From NCBI GenBank assembly GCA_003994795.1, contig AP018269.1, positions 5,643,254-5,707,253 of the forward strand: DNA of 64,000 nt, written 5' to 3'. Made by a program: the position numbers and the translations under genes. The notes beneath the pieces are model-generated. The model made no database searches and was not told the DNA's origin. It worked only from the letters and a program-made list of their open reading frames with translations. The stretch comes from Cylindrospermum sp. NIES-4074 (lineage in GTDB: Bacteria; Cyanobacteriota; Cyanobacteriia; Cyanobacteriales; Nostocaceae). How positions within the stretch are numbered: the stretch's first letter is position 1; the number at the start of each line of letters is the position of its first letter. Below are positions 34,812 through 44,518 of the stretch, piece after piece.

Positions 34812-36749
34812 TCAGACAATTTGCAGCGTTGTCTGGTTTATAGGAATGGCAATCACAAATTCTGTACCTTGACCAGGATTAGAAACACATCCTAATTTCC
34901 CTCGATGTTTTTCTGTGATAATTTGATAGCTAATAGATAAACCTAGCCCAGTAGCTTTACCTACAGTTTTGGTGGTGAAAAAGGGGTCAAATACTTGTTT
35001 TTGAATAGATTCTGGAATCCCAATACCATTATCAGCAATACCAATAATTACTTGTTCGTCAGACATTAATTGAGTACGAATGCTAATTTGGGGATTTTCA
35101 GTTGTTTTACCACTGAGAAATAACTCTTCTAAAGCATCAATTGCATTTGTTAGCACGTGCATAAAGACCTGATTCAGTTGTCCGGCATAGCATTCCACCG
35201 GCGGTAGGTCATCGTATTCTTTAATAATAGTAATAGGTGGATGATTAGTTGTATCTTTGAGGCGACTTTCTAAAATCATTAGCGTACTATCAATACCCTC
35301 ATGGATATTTACCGCTTTCATATCTGCTTCATCTAAGCGCGAGAAGTTTCGCAGAGATAAGACAATTTGTTTAATTCTCTCGGCACCAACTTGCATTGAA
35401 GTCAGCAACTTTGGCAAATCATCTGCCAAAAAATCAACTTCAATTGCTTCTGCCTCAGCTTTAATTTCCGGTGCTGGATCAGGATAATTTTGTTGATAAA
35501 GTTGCAGTAATCTGAGTAAATCTTGAGTATATTGGTGGGCAGGAACAATATTACTGTAAATAAAGCTGATGGGGTTGTTGATTTCGTGAGCTAACCCTGC
35601 TACTAACTGACCCAAACTAGACATTTTTTCTGTCTGAATTAACTGAGCTTGAGTTTGTTGCAACTCCCGTAAAGTTTGCTCTAGTGCTTGTGCTTGCTCT
35701 TGCAGGGTCTTTTGCTGTTCACTCAGCATCACAACTTGCTTTTTCGCTTGTTCAGATAACTGTATTTGTCGTGAAGCTACAATTGCACGAAGGAGGAGCA
35801 AGCCACCCAAGATGGAAGCAAGTATGTTGAGCGCTCCTAGTTGAGATTCAATGTTTTCACGGGGTATAACTAGAGCTATTGACCAATTCGCTTGTTTGAG
35901 AGGGACATGGGCAATATACTTTTCTGTGCCATCAATCGGGATGAGTTCAATTCCCCCCTGCTTTTTATTTACCATGTGACGTGCGATCGCCACTAGACTA
36001 GGATCAGTTGACTCTAGAAAACTGGGAGCAGGTTTTTCTGCCGTTGACAGCAAGGCTGGATTAGGATGAATAATAGCTTGTCCTTGAGAATTGAGTGCAA
36101 AGGCATAACTACCTTTGCCATAACTGAGTTTATTCACTACTCCAGTCAGGCGATTTACCTTGAGGTTGCCAAATAATACTCCAATCGGCGCACCAGCAGC
36201 ATCATAATTTTGGCGAATTGGTGAGGCAATCCCAATTGAGGCAATTCTAGTAACACGACCAATGAAGGGATCAGAAATGTTGAGTTTTCCAGCCTTTGCT
36301 TTTTGGATATGCTCCCGGTCATTATTTCTTGTGTTAGTATTACTTCTTCCACTAGTATAAAAATAACCCTTGGGCGACAACATACCAAATAGGAAAAATT
36401 CATCTGTCTGCTTAACTTCTGCCTGCAAATATTTTGATATTACTGGCCAATTCAGAGAACGTACAGTAGTTGTATTGGACATAGTTTGGATGGCACTAGC
36501 GCGAATTGCTAACCATTGATCAATTTCGTCAGTTCCTTGACGAACTTGCAGTAGCGCTTTTTCTTGAAGTTGTTGTAGAATCAAACCCCGGACGACTTTG
36601 TAGCTAGTAATGCCAATTATGCCTATTGCTAAGGTAGTGCTAATCAAAATCAATGGTGTTGTCCAATTATGCTTTTGCATCTGCTGCCGAGGTATATTTT
36701 GCCAAATCTTGAAAAAACCTCGTAATTTTCCTGGTCTAATCCGGATCAT
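34812..36749 (-). CDS. sensor histidine kinase with Cache-type extracytoplasmic domain
   Basis: A 645-residue membrane kinase. A membrane segment (about 32-51) is followed by an extracytoplasmic Cache-like sensor (about 60-300, with FFLFGMLSPKGYFYTSGRSN), a second membrane segment (about 306-322) and a coiled coil (330-375). The kinase core has the phosphoacceptor His388 in LVAGLAHEINNP, the N box (NQVFMHVLTNAIDALEE), G1 (IADNGIGIP) and G2 (GKATGLGLSIS). This HisKA-like type (HEINNP) is common in cyanobacteria. No response regulator gene lies in the window. The kinase part is a paralogue of those in the next two genes. Confidence 0.9.
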   Translation of the reverse strand: MIRIRPGKLRGFFKIWQNIPRQQMQKHNWTTPLILISTTLAIGIIGITSYKVVRGLILQQLQEKALLQVRQGTDEIDQWLAIRASAIQTMSNTTTVRSLNWPVISKYLQAEVKQTDEFFLFGMLSPKGYFYTSGRSNTNTRNNDREHIQKAKAGKLNISDPFIGRVTRIASIGIASPIRQNYDAAGAPIGVLFGNLKVNRLTGVVNKLSYGKGSYAFALNSQGQAIIHPNPALLSTAEKPAPSFLESTDPSLVAIARHMVNKKQGGIELIPIDGTEKYIAHVPLKQANWSIALVIPRENIESQLGALNILASILGGLLLLRAIVASRQIQLSEQAKKQVVMLSEQQKTLQEQAQALEQTLRELQQTQAQLIQTEKMSSLGQLVAGLAHEINNPISFIYSNIVPAHQYTQDLLRLLQLYQQNYPDPAPEIKAEAEAIEVDFLADDLPKLLTSMQVGAERIKQIVLSLRNFSRLDEADMKAVNIHEGIDSTLMILESRLKDTTNHPPITIIKEYDDLPPVECYAGQLNQVFMHVLTNAIDALEELFLSGKTTENPQISIRTQLMSDEQVIIGIADNGIGIPESIQKQVFDPFFTTKTVGKATGLGLSISYQIITEKHRGKLGCVSNPGQGTEFVIAIPINQTTLQIV

Positions 36750-36796
36750 TTTGATCTCCCAATAATTGCTTTTACCATTAGCTGAACAGTTATCAC

Positions 36797-36945
36797 CTAT
36801 GGATACAGGGGAATGGCAATCGTAACTTCCATACCGTTACCACAGTGGAAACACAGTTTATTATTCCCAATGTTTATCAATGATCATCGGATAACTAATT
36901 TTATTTATGCCTCATTCAGGGGGTAAAGTTTCGCAGAGATAGGAG
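36797..36945 (-). pseudogene. degenerate C-terminal fragment of a fourth histidine kinase
   Basis: On the minus strand the stretch reads LSLRNF (identical bases to the live kinases near 36930). After a deletion it reads ISYPMIIDKHWE, like the live ISYQIITEKH. Then after a frameshift it reads NGMEVTIAIPLYP and stop, like GTEFAIAIPLN. The order matches the kinase C-terminus, so a decayed paralogue lies between two live kinases. Found by comparing with the neighbours by eye; not an expressed gene. Confidence 0.65.
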
Positions 36946-37104
36946 GTGTCTGATAGTTACGGCAATTTTCATATCAGATGCCTAACTAATTATCAATTAG
37001 GTCAGTAAGTTGGCGCCATAAAAGCCAAATATATTGAGTTTTGTAAAGTAGTTGAGTCTCAACCACTTTAGATACTGTTACATAGTTTGATTTGTTCAGC
37101 CAAC
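36946..37104. other. upstream region of the first Cache kinase and end of the next kinase
   Basis: Together with the fragment at 36797-36945 this makes up the 355-base gap. Two small inverted repeats (near 36947-36982 and 36981-37002) are visible; no gene. Confidence 0.35.
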
Positions 37105-39927
37105 CTACTTAGGTTGACATTTTTGCTGATTGAGGGGAATGGCGATCGCAAATTCTGTACCTTTCCCAGGAACAGAAATACATTTCAATTTTCCCCCATG
37201 TTTCTTTGTAATAATTTGGTAACTAATAGACAAACCTAGCCCTGTGCCTTGACCCACTTCTTTAGTGGTAAAAAATGGTTCAAACAAGTGTTCTTGTATA
37301 GAATTGGGGACGCCGGAACCATTATCAGCAATACGTATAATTACTTCTTGGCTTTCAGTTAATTCTGTATAAATATGAATTTGTGGTTGAGCAATTACCA
37401 ATTGCTGGTGATCAGCGGTTTTCTTCTCGATAACTGACTCTTCCAAAGCATCAATGGCATTTGCCAGAATATTCATAAATACCTGATTGAGTTGTCCAGC
37501 ATAACACTCTACTAGTGGTAAGTCAGTGTAAGCTTTAATCACTTCTATTTCAGGACGGTTAGGTGCAGCTTTGAGACGATTGGCTAAAATCATCAGTGTG
37601 CTATCAATACCCTCATGAATATTGACTGCTTTTTTCTCTGCCTCATCCAAGCGAGAAAAGTTTCGCAGAGATAAGACAATATCTTTAATTCTTTGGGCAC
37701 CAACTTTCATCGAAGTCAACAAGTTTGGCAAGTCTGCCATGAGGAAATTGAGGTCGATATCTTCAGATGTGGCGGTAATTTCTGCGGCTGGGTGAGGATA
37801 GTGCTGTTGGTAAAGTTGCAGCAGTCTAATTAAATCTTGGATATACTGATTGGCAGGGGTAAGGTTGCAATAGATAAAGCTGACTGGATTATTAATTTCA
37901 TGGGCTACACCTGCCACCAATTGCCCTAGACTTGACATTTTTTCGCTTTGCACCAGTTGCGTAGCTAGTTGCTGGGCTTCTTGCCGCAATTGGGCTTCAG
38001 ACTGTCGCAATATCTCTTCTGCTTGTTTGCGCTGGGTGATGTCGTGAATAATGACAACGTATTCCTGAAAGTCTTGATGCTGCCGGTCAGAGACGGAAAC
38101 TTCTAGATTTCTGATTTTAGTATTGTAGAGTAGGGTGTGTTCGCTGCGCTTGAGCCATTGTGCTGGATAGTTGGCTAATTCGGGGAGCCATTGGGTGAGG
38201 TGATATCCCAATAAATCCGATGGGTTGACACTAAAAAAAGATTCAGTTGCGGGGTTTGCTTGACGGATAACGCCCTGCCCATCTACTACTAAAATACCAT
38301 CTTGGGCAATGGTAAACAGGTGTTCAGCCGCTGCTCTTGCTTCTTCCAGTGCCACCACTTGGGGTAAACTTGTCCAACAGGCGATCGCCACTCCCACAAA
38401 TGCTACTATCATCAGCAGCACAACGACGAGATTTCCCCTATTGGTGACGGGAGCTGTATTCAACCGCCAACCAAATAAGCAGCCAACCAAAACCGCACCG
38501 CACAACAGAAAAATCAGGATGCTTACCTGTAGCGCCAGGGAATCTTTGACTGGTTTTTGCCGCTGTGATTGATACAGCCTTATCCACCAACTGGAACGGA
38601 AAACAGCCAGAGGAAGATAGCGCACTAAGGCATCAATTACTATTACACTCAAGGGTGCTAACAAGCCGATGAGAAAATCTTGCCAACCCCAAGCATAAGC
38701 ACTCACAAATAGAACCACAACTTCCAGCATAAAGATTCCTCCGGACAGCCGTGGGAGAAACACTCCTGGTTTGGCTCTTTGTAGCCACAACCCTAAATGC
38801 AAAATCATGAACGACACAAACCAGGCAACATTCCCTAGCACAACGAGGTGAGAGACATCTCCCCAAATTAAAAACATGAGGCAGAACAAAAGGCACAGAG
38901 TCAGCTGTGAACCAAATACTCCGCGAGGCGACACTAAGGAAAATACTGGTGACAGGTGTTTATCTACAGCCAACTGATATACTATTCGCGGACTATTGGA
39001 AACTGACGTTGTTGAACCTAGCAAACAAGAACTAACTAGCAAAAAAGTAGTAATCACAGGGGCAAATTTTCCCCAGAATGGTGTAGACGCTACCACAAAA
39101 TTGAGAAACGCATTATCACTTACACTCGCATCTGTTACTAAACGGATTGTTACCCAAGAACCACCAACAAAAATGGGTAGCATCAACCAGGCAGCAACAT
39201 CTAGAACCTTCAAAGTTTTATGAGGATGACGACTATCAGCCACAAAAGATGAGGCAGTTTCTGAACTGTATGCTAAATAGCTGATGAAAAAGAACCACTT
39301 TGCCCAATCTATAAAACTTAAAGATGTCCAAGAACTAGAAAATAAGCCGGGACTATCAGGAGAAAAAGCTAAAAATCCTAATCCTTGCACACAAAAAGCC
39401 AAGAGCAAGGTGAAGGCTGGAAGTACAAAAAATAAATGTAATATACTTAAGGCACGAGTGCCACTGAAGCCAACAATAAAGGGTAGTAAGGTAAAACTAA
39501 TTTTCAGAATTAATTCCGGACAAGTGATGCCCAATCCCTCCAAATTTACCTGAATAATCTCTGTGAGAACAACAGCATTGAGGGGCACAAATGAAAGCCA
39601 GGATAGGAGATATCCTATTGCCGCATAGCGAGCAATAACTGGATGATTTTGCCACAGTCGAGTGATGTAGTTAGGAGTTCCTCCAGCGACATAAACTAAA
39701 TTTTTACCTAAATGCTTCACCTGATAATTCACCAGCATTCCGACAACTACAGCTGGAACCCAGACAAAAATAGCTTGAGTGCCCAAAGCTGCATGTACAG
39801 TCGGAACCATTGATGTCCAACCGAGATGGTTGACAATACCAAAAGCCCAGGTTTCTGAAGCACTCATGCTTCTTGGTAAACGACGGTAGGGAAACTGATG
39901 CAGGGCTACACTATCAGGCTGAGACAT
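37105..39927 (-). CDS. amino-acid-permease-like/PAS/histidine kinase fusion (first copy)
   Basis: A 940-residue protein. Residues about 15-530 resemble the APC superfamily of amino acid permeases, with about 12-14 membrane segments (ETWAFGIVNHLGWTSMVP, FSGTRALSILHLFFVLPAF, SSETASSFVADSRHPHKTL). A PAS domain (about 540-640: LFTIAQDGILVVDGQGVIRQ) and a coiled coil follow. The kinase core has the phosphoacceptor His in LVAGVAHEINNPVSF, the N box NQVFMNILANAIDALEE and the G box GTGLGLSIS. Transporter-kinase fusions such as CbrA sense substrate flux; this one should couple amino acid or amine recognition to signalling. No response regulator is nearby. Confidence 0.88.
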   Translation of the reverse strand: MSQPDSVALHQFPYRRLPRSMSASETWAFGIVNHLGWTSMVPTVHAALGTQAIFVWVPAVVVGMLVNYQVKHLGKNLVYVAGGTPNYITRLWQNHPVIARYAAIGYLLSWLSFVPLNAVVLTEIIQVNLEGLGITCPELILKISFTLLPFIVGFSGTRALSILHLFFVLPAFTLLLAFCVQGLGFLAFSPDSPGLFSSSWTSLSFIDWAKWFFFISYLAYSSETASSFVADSRHPHKTLKVLDVAAWLMLPIFVGGSWVTIRLVTDASVSDNAFLNFVVASTPFWGKFAPVITTFLLVSSCLLGSTTSVSNSPRIVYQLAVDKHLSPVFSLVSPRGVFGSQLTLCLLFCLMFLIWGDVSHLVVLGNVAWFVSFMILHLGLWLQRAKPGVFLPRLSGGIFMLEVVVLFVSAYAWGWQDFLIGLLAPLSVIVIDALVRYLPLAVFRSSWWIRLYQSQRQKPVKDSLALQVSILIFLLCGAVLVGCLFGWRLNTAPVTNRGNLVVVLLMIVAFVGVAIACWTSLPQVVALEEARAAAEHLFTIAQDGILVVDGQGVIRQANPATESFFSVNPSDLLGYHLTQWLPELANYPAQWLKRSEHTLLYNTKIRNLEVSVSDRQHQDFQEYVVIIHDITQRKQAEEILRQSEAQLRQEAQQLATQLVQSEKMSSLGQLVAGVAHEINNPVSFIYCNLTPANQYIQDLIRLLQLYQQHYPHPAAEITATSEDIDLNFLMADLPNLLTSMKVGAQRIKDIVLSLRNFSRLDEAEKKAVNIHEGIDSTLMILANRLKAAPNRPEIEVIKAYTDLPLVECYAGQLNQVFMNILANAIDALEESVIEKKTADHQQLVIAQPQIHIYTELTESQEVIIRIADNGSGVPNSIQEHLFEPFFTTKEVGQGTGLGLSISYQIITKKHGGKLKCISVPGKGTEFAIAIPLNQQKCQPK

Positions 39928-40573
39928 AAATGTTTATCATCAGATAATTTTATTACTTAGATTTCTGACTCTGTAGGTTTGATCAAAATACCTGGTAGCC
40001 GAGGGAAACACATCAGTAAAAATAATTCTAGGAATCCGGTTGGATTCTTGAAGTTATTCGCGAAGGTAGGGAATAGGGAACAGGGAAAGTTATATCATGT
40101 CCGGTTGAGTACTTATCATATTTGTGAGGGCTGGTAATTGGTAATTGGTAATTGGTAATTGGTAATTGGTAATTGGTAATTGGTAATTGGTAATTGGGAA
40201 AAGGTAAACAGCAATTACCAACAAGACCAAACTTATTACAAGAAATTAACCAGACTTGATATTATAGGTCATTTTTTAAAAAATTAAATAGAGTCCTATA
40301 GCAAAAAAATGTTAGTTATGAGTGGCAAATTAATTGTTTTTTAAGGGGTGGAATATTTTAGCAAAACTCTCAGATACAGTTTTATTGTCATACCAATTAA
40401 CTTTAACTTTAAAACATATTAAATTCCCCCAAGCCTCCTCAAAAAGGCTGGCTCGGATAAATCATATGTATCAAGCTTCAAGAGAAACGGCAACCGTACT
40501 TGCATAGTCTAAGTATCAAGGAACTGATCAAAGATAATTGATGGCTTTTCTTCGATAAATTACCTATCGCCTA
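39928..40573. other. 646-base gap between the two permease-kinases
   Basis: No gene. Holds the truncated ATCATGTCCGG element with nine heptamers (40091-40225). The remainder is AT-rich. No second kinase remnant or promoter was recognised here. Confidence 0.45.
40091..40225. repeat. ATCATGTCCGG-family repeat, copy 2, with nine GGTAATT heptamers
   Basis: The left end TATATCATGTCCGGTTGA continues as in the copy at 17825. The interior then carries nine perfect GGTAATT units (40133-40195) instead of two, followed by the shared GGGAAAAGG and CAGCAATTACCA. The right terminal repeat found in copy 1 is missing, so this copy is truncated. Confidence 0.75.
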
Positions 40574-43390
40574 TTATTCAGTTTGCTGGTTGAGGGGAAT
40601 GGCAATTACAAATTCTGTACCCTTGCTAGGAGCCGAATTACATTTTAATATTCCCCTATGTTGTTCAGTGATGATATTATGGCTAATAGATAAGCCTAAC
40701 CCCGTACCTTTACCCACTGGTTTTGTTGTAAAAAAGGGGTCAAATAATCGCTGTTGCACAGCTTCTGGAATCCCTACACCATTATCAGCAATGCGAATAA
40801 TAACTTGGCTACTGCCAGTAACTTCCGTATTAATACGAATCTGTGGTTTATCAGTTGTCAGTTGCCGATTGCTCACTTGTTGACTAACAAATGACTCTTC
40901 CAAAGCATCAATGGCATTTGCCAGAATATTCATAAATACCTGATTGAGTTGTCCAGCATAACACTCTACTAGTGGTAAGTCAGTGTATCCTTTAATCACT
41001 TCTATTTCAGGACGGTTAGATGTAGGTTTGAGACGATTGGCTAAAATCATCAGTGTACTATCAATACCCTCATGGATATTGACTGCTTTTTTCTCTGCCT
41101 CATCCAAGCGAGAAAAGTTTCGCAGAGATAAGACAATATCTTTAATTCTTTGAGCACCAACTTTCATCGAAGTCAGTAACTTTGGCAAGTCTGCCATGAG
41201 GAAATTGAGGTCGATATCCTCAGATGTGGCGGTAATTTCTGGGGCTGGGTGAGGATAGTGCTGCTGGTAAACTTGCAACAGTCTAATTAAATCTTGGATG
41301 TATTCATTGGCAGGGGCGAGGTTACTATAGATAAAGCTGACTGGATTATTGATTTCATGGGCTACACCTGCCACCAATTGCCCTAGACTTGACATTTTTT
41401 CGCTTTGCACCAGTTGGGTAGCTAGTTGCTGGGCTTCTTGCCGTAATTGGGCTTCGGATTGTTGCAAGTTCTCTTCTACTTGTTTGCGTTGGCTGATGTC
41501 GTGAATAATGACAACGTATTCCTGAAAGTCCTGATGCTGTCGGTCGGAGACGGAAACTTCTAGAGTTCTAGTTTGCTTGTTGTGGAGTAAAGTGTGTTCG
41601 CTGCGCTTGAGCCATTGTGCTGGATAATTGGCTAATTCGGGAAGCCATTGTGTGAGGTGATATCCCAATAACTCCGATGGGTTGACACTAAAAAAAGATT
41701 CTGTTGCGGGGTTGGCTTGACGAATAACGCCCTGCTCATCGACAACTAAAATACCATCTTGGGCAATGGTAAACAGATGTTCAGCAGCAACTCTTGCTTC
41801 TTCTAGCGCTACCACTTGGGGTAAACTTGTCCAACAGGCGATCGCCACTCCCACAAATGCTACTATCATCAGCAAGACAACGATTAAGCTATCACCTGTA
41901 TTCACTGCCACGTGAAATTTGACACCAAATAACCAGCCCACCACGACTGCACTACATAGCAGGAAAATCAAGGTACTCACCTGGGAAATAACAGAGTCCT
42001 TAACCATTACCGAAGGGCGCAAGCGATACCGCCGTATCCACCAACTGGGATGGAAGGGAGAGAAGTTAAAGCGGTGAATTGTGCTATCAATCCCCATAAT
42101 CCCTAAAGGAATTAGCAACCCAATCAGAAAATTTAGCCAACCCCAACTTAATCCACCCACCAACAGCACCATCACCTCTAGTAGCAAGATGCCCAAAGAT
42201 AGTCTGGGGAACAATACTTTTGGTTCACTCCGCCGCAACCAGAGTCCCAGATGCACTCCCATAATTGAGATAAACCAACCCACGTTACCAACTACGACGA
42301 TCTGGGCTACATTTCCCCAAAATAGGCAAATTAGGCTAAGTACAAGCGTCAACGTTAGTGCTGGGCCAAATACACCCCGATGAGACACCACACCAAATAC
42401 AGGCGATAAGTGGTTATCCAAGGCCAATTGATAGAGAATACGGGGACAATTGGAAACAACTGTGGCGCAAGCTAGCAAGCAGGAAGCAGCTAGTAAGAAA
42501 GTGATAACTACAGTAGCGGACTTTCCCCAAAAGGGTTGAGAAGCCGCTAATAAGTTTAAAAAAGCGCTGTCCTTCAGATCGGTGTCTGTGGCTAAACGCA
42601 TCACAACCCAGGAAGCCCCCAGATAAATCGGTAACATCAACCAAGCAGCAACGCCTAAAAAGGTTAGAGTCTTAGTAGGATGGCGACTATCAGCAACAAA
42701 GGAAGAAGCTGTTTCACAGGCGTAAGTTGCATAAGTGACGTATAAAAACCACTTGGCCCAATCTCCAAAGCCAAGGGGTAACAAATGATTTGGGAAAAAG
42801 CCAGGACTATGAGGAGAAAAGGCTAACCAACTCAGCCCTTGTCCAGAGAAGATCAGCAGCAGTCCCAATGCGGGAATCACGAAAAATAGGTGCAAGATAC
42901 TCAAGGCGCGAGTACCGCTAAATGCCAAGATGAAAGGCAGCAGAGTTAAGCCAATTTCTAGGGTGAGTTTTGGACAATATATCCCTAATGTCTCCAAGTT
43001 AATCTTGATTAAGTCCGTGAGTACGATCGCATTTACCGGCAGCACTGAAACCCAACTGAAAAAATATCCCAAGGCGATATAGCGTGCTAATCCAGGGTAG
43101 CGCTTCAGCAAATGGCTAGCATAATTGGGAGTTCCTCCAGCCACATCTGGGAAGTAGGTTCCCAAATGTTGCACCTGATAGTTAAGTAGCATCCCCAAAA
43201 AAACGGCAGGTATCCAAACGAAAATAGCTTGGGAACCCAGTGCATTATGTATTGCAGGAATCACTGCTATCCAGAGGATATGTCCTGTCAAACCGAAACC
43301 CCAAGTTTCGATCGCACTTAAGCTTTTAGACAAACGCAGTGAAGAAGACTGCCTCAGAAAAGCATAATCAAGATTGAACATGATGGGCAA
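40574..43390 (-). CDS. amino-acid-permease-like/PAS/histidine kinase fusion (second copy)
   Basis: A 938-residue paralogue of the protein at 37105, with the same order: permease-like segment (IETWGFGLTGHILWIAVIP, FSGTRALSILHLFFVIPALG, ACETASSFVADSRHPTKTL), PAS (LFTIAQDGILVVDEQGVIRQ), coiled coil and kinase (LVAGVAHEINNPVSF, NQVFMNILANAIDALEE, GKGTGLGLSIS). The permease halves differ clearly whereas the PAS-kinase halves are nearly identical, including a stretch of about 95 identical bases (40893-40987 against 37434-37530). The sensed ligands may therefore differ while the output is shared. A Met at position 4 is an alternative start. Confidence 0.88.
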   Translation of the reverse strand: MPIMFNLDYAFLRQSSSLRLSKSLSAIETWGFGLTGHILWIAVIPAIHNALGSQAIFVWIPAVFLGMLLNYQVQHLGTYFPDVAGGTPNYASHLLKRYPGLARYIALGYFFSWVSVLPVNAIVLTDLIKINLETLGIYCPKLTLEIGLTLLPFILAFSGTRALSILHLFFVIPALGLLLIFSGQGLSWLAFSPHSPGFFPNHLLPLGFGDWAKWFLYVTYATYACETASSFVADSRHPTKTLTFLGVAAWLMLPIYLGASWVVMRLATDTDLKDSAFLNLLAASQPFWGKSATVVITFLLAASCLLACATVVSNCPRILYQLALDNHLSPVFGVVSHRGVFGPALTLTLVLSLICLFWGNVAQIVVVGNVGWFISIMGVHLGLWLRRSEPKVLFPRLSLGILLLEVMVLLVGGLSWGWLNFLIGLLIPLGIMGIDSTIHRFNFSPFHPSWWIRRYRLRPSVMVKDSVISQVSTLIFLLCSAVVVGWLFGVKFHVAVNTGDSLIVVLLMIVAFVGVAIACWTSLPQVVALEEARVAAEHLFTIAQDGILVVDEQGVIRQANPATESFFSVNPSELLGYHLTQWLPELANYPAQWLKRSEHTLLHNKQTRTLEVSVSDRQHQDFQEYVVIIHDISQRKQVEENLQQSEAQLRQEAQQLATQLVQSEKMSSLGQLVAGVAHEINNPVSFIYSNLAPANEYIQDLIRLLQVYQQHYPHPAPEITATSEDIDLNFLMADLPKLLTSMKVGAQRIKDIVLSLRNFSRLDEAEKKAVNIHEGIDSTLMILANRLKPTSNRPEIEVIKGYTDLPLVECYAGQLNQVFMNILANAIDALEESFVSQQVSNRQLTTDKPQIRINTEVTGSSQVIIRIADNGVGIPEAVQQRLFDPFFTTKPVGKGTGLGLSISHNIITEQHRGILKCNSAPSKGTEFVIAIPLNQQTE

Positions 43391-43771
43391 TAGAGGATAC
43401 TGTATTCAGTTTTTATTTAGCTCAGGTTCCCAGTCTATCCTGATTATTGGCAACAAGTTAAGTTAGACTAAGTTTTGTCAATATGTCTAAAGATATAAAT
43501 AAATTTATACAAGAATGATGCTCGTGACCAGTTAATTGTTGCCCTTCTGAAAAACAGCGAGGTGCTGAGTGGGGGGTGTGGGGAGTGCTGAGTGTACAGT
43601 ATAAACCCGGTTGTTTCAAGGCGTTGAGCAATCAACAATTTCCTAACCGCTGAGAAGGTTGCTATGAAGATGTGCATAAGTCTTGGAACCTAAACTTGAT
43701 CAAAGAGTGTTTGTTAGCTGGTAGCGTATTAAACGTCAACGAAAAAATTTCTGGTGACGAACTTAAAAAAC
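43391..43771. other. divergent gap between permease-kinase and tmk
   Basis: No gene supported. A G-rich part near 43570 has direct repeats of GTGCTGAGTG. Upstream signals for both genes must lie here but were not resolved. Confidence 0.35.
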
Positions 43772-44413
43772 ATGAATGGCAAATTGATTGTATTTGAAGG
43801 GGTAGAAGGCTGCGGTAAAACTACCCAAATGCAGCTTTGTTGTCAATGGTTGCAAAGTGCAGGTGTCTCTGTAGTTATGACTCGTGAACCTGGGGGTACA
43901 GAGTTAGGTTTGCACCTCCGGCGCTTGTTGCTGGAAAAATCCGACAACAAACCAATTGCAGAGTTGACAGAACTGTTATTATATGCTGCGGATAGAGCGC
44001 AACACGTTGCCCAAGAACTCAAGCCTAATCTAGCCAGGGGAAAATTTATTTTATGCGATCGCTATACTGACTCTACTATTGCTTACCAAGGTTATGGCAG
44101 AGGCTTGAGTATGGATATAATTAACCAGTTAAATGATATTGCCACTGGTGGGTTAGAAAGCGATCTGACTATCTGGCTAGATGTAGATGCAGAGGTGGGA
44201 CTATCCCGCAAGCGTGGTGAAGAGGTGGGATTAGATAGAATTGAGCAAGAAGCGATCGCCTTTCATCGTCGTGTGCAGCAAGGCTATGCAGAGTTAGCAG
44301 CATCCCAGCCAGCAAGGATTTTTCGGGTAGATGGCAGCTTGGATAAAGAGACTGTGCAGCTAACAATTCAGGAAATTTTGCGCGATCGCCTTTCATCCTG
44401 GAACAAGATATAA
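43772..44413 (+). CDS. tmk: thymidylate kinase
   Basis: A 213-residue dTMP kinase making dTDP for DNA synthesis. The P-loop FEGVEGCGKTTQ lies near the N-terminus, the DR(Y/F) motif in CDRYTDSTIAYQGYGRGL, and the lid region contains RKRGEEVGLDRIEQE. The ATG at 43772 is preferred over a GTG 18 bases upstream because family members start with this pattern, just before the P-loop strand. Nearby holB fits replication functions. Confidence 0.94.
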   Translation: MNGKLIVFEGVEGCGKTTQMQLCCQWLQSAGVSVVMTREPGGTELGLHLRRLLLEKSDNKPIAELTELLLYAADRAQHVAQELKPNLARGKFILCDRYTDSTIAYQGYGRGLSMDIINQLNDIATGGLESDLTIWLDVDAEVGLSRKRGEEVGLDRIEQEAIAFHRRVQQGYAELAASQPARIFRVDGSLDKETVQLTIQEILRDRLSSWNKI

Positions 44414-44518
44414 AATGATACTTGCCTTTTAGATGAACTCATGGCAAAGTACTTTTTATAAAGTCTGATTAATCTATCGGTTTACAGTAGATTAAATTAG
44501 CCATACCAGGTCAAAATC

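Noticed and set aside
40133-40195. Regular short repeats suggesting a CRISPR-like array
   Set aside because: The units are seven-base tandem heptamers with no spacers; no cas genes in the window.
43468-43677. Minus-strand ORF of 69 codons upstream of tmk
   Set aside because: It crosses G-rich direct repeats, has no recognisable domain or start signal.
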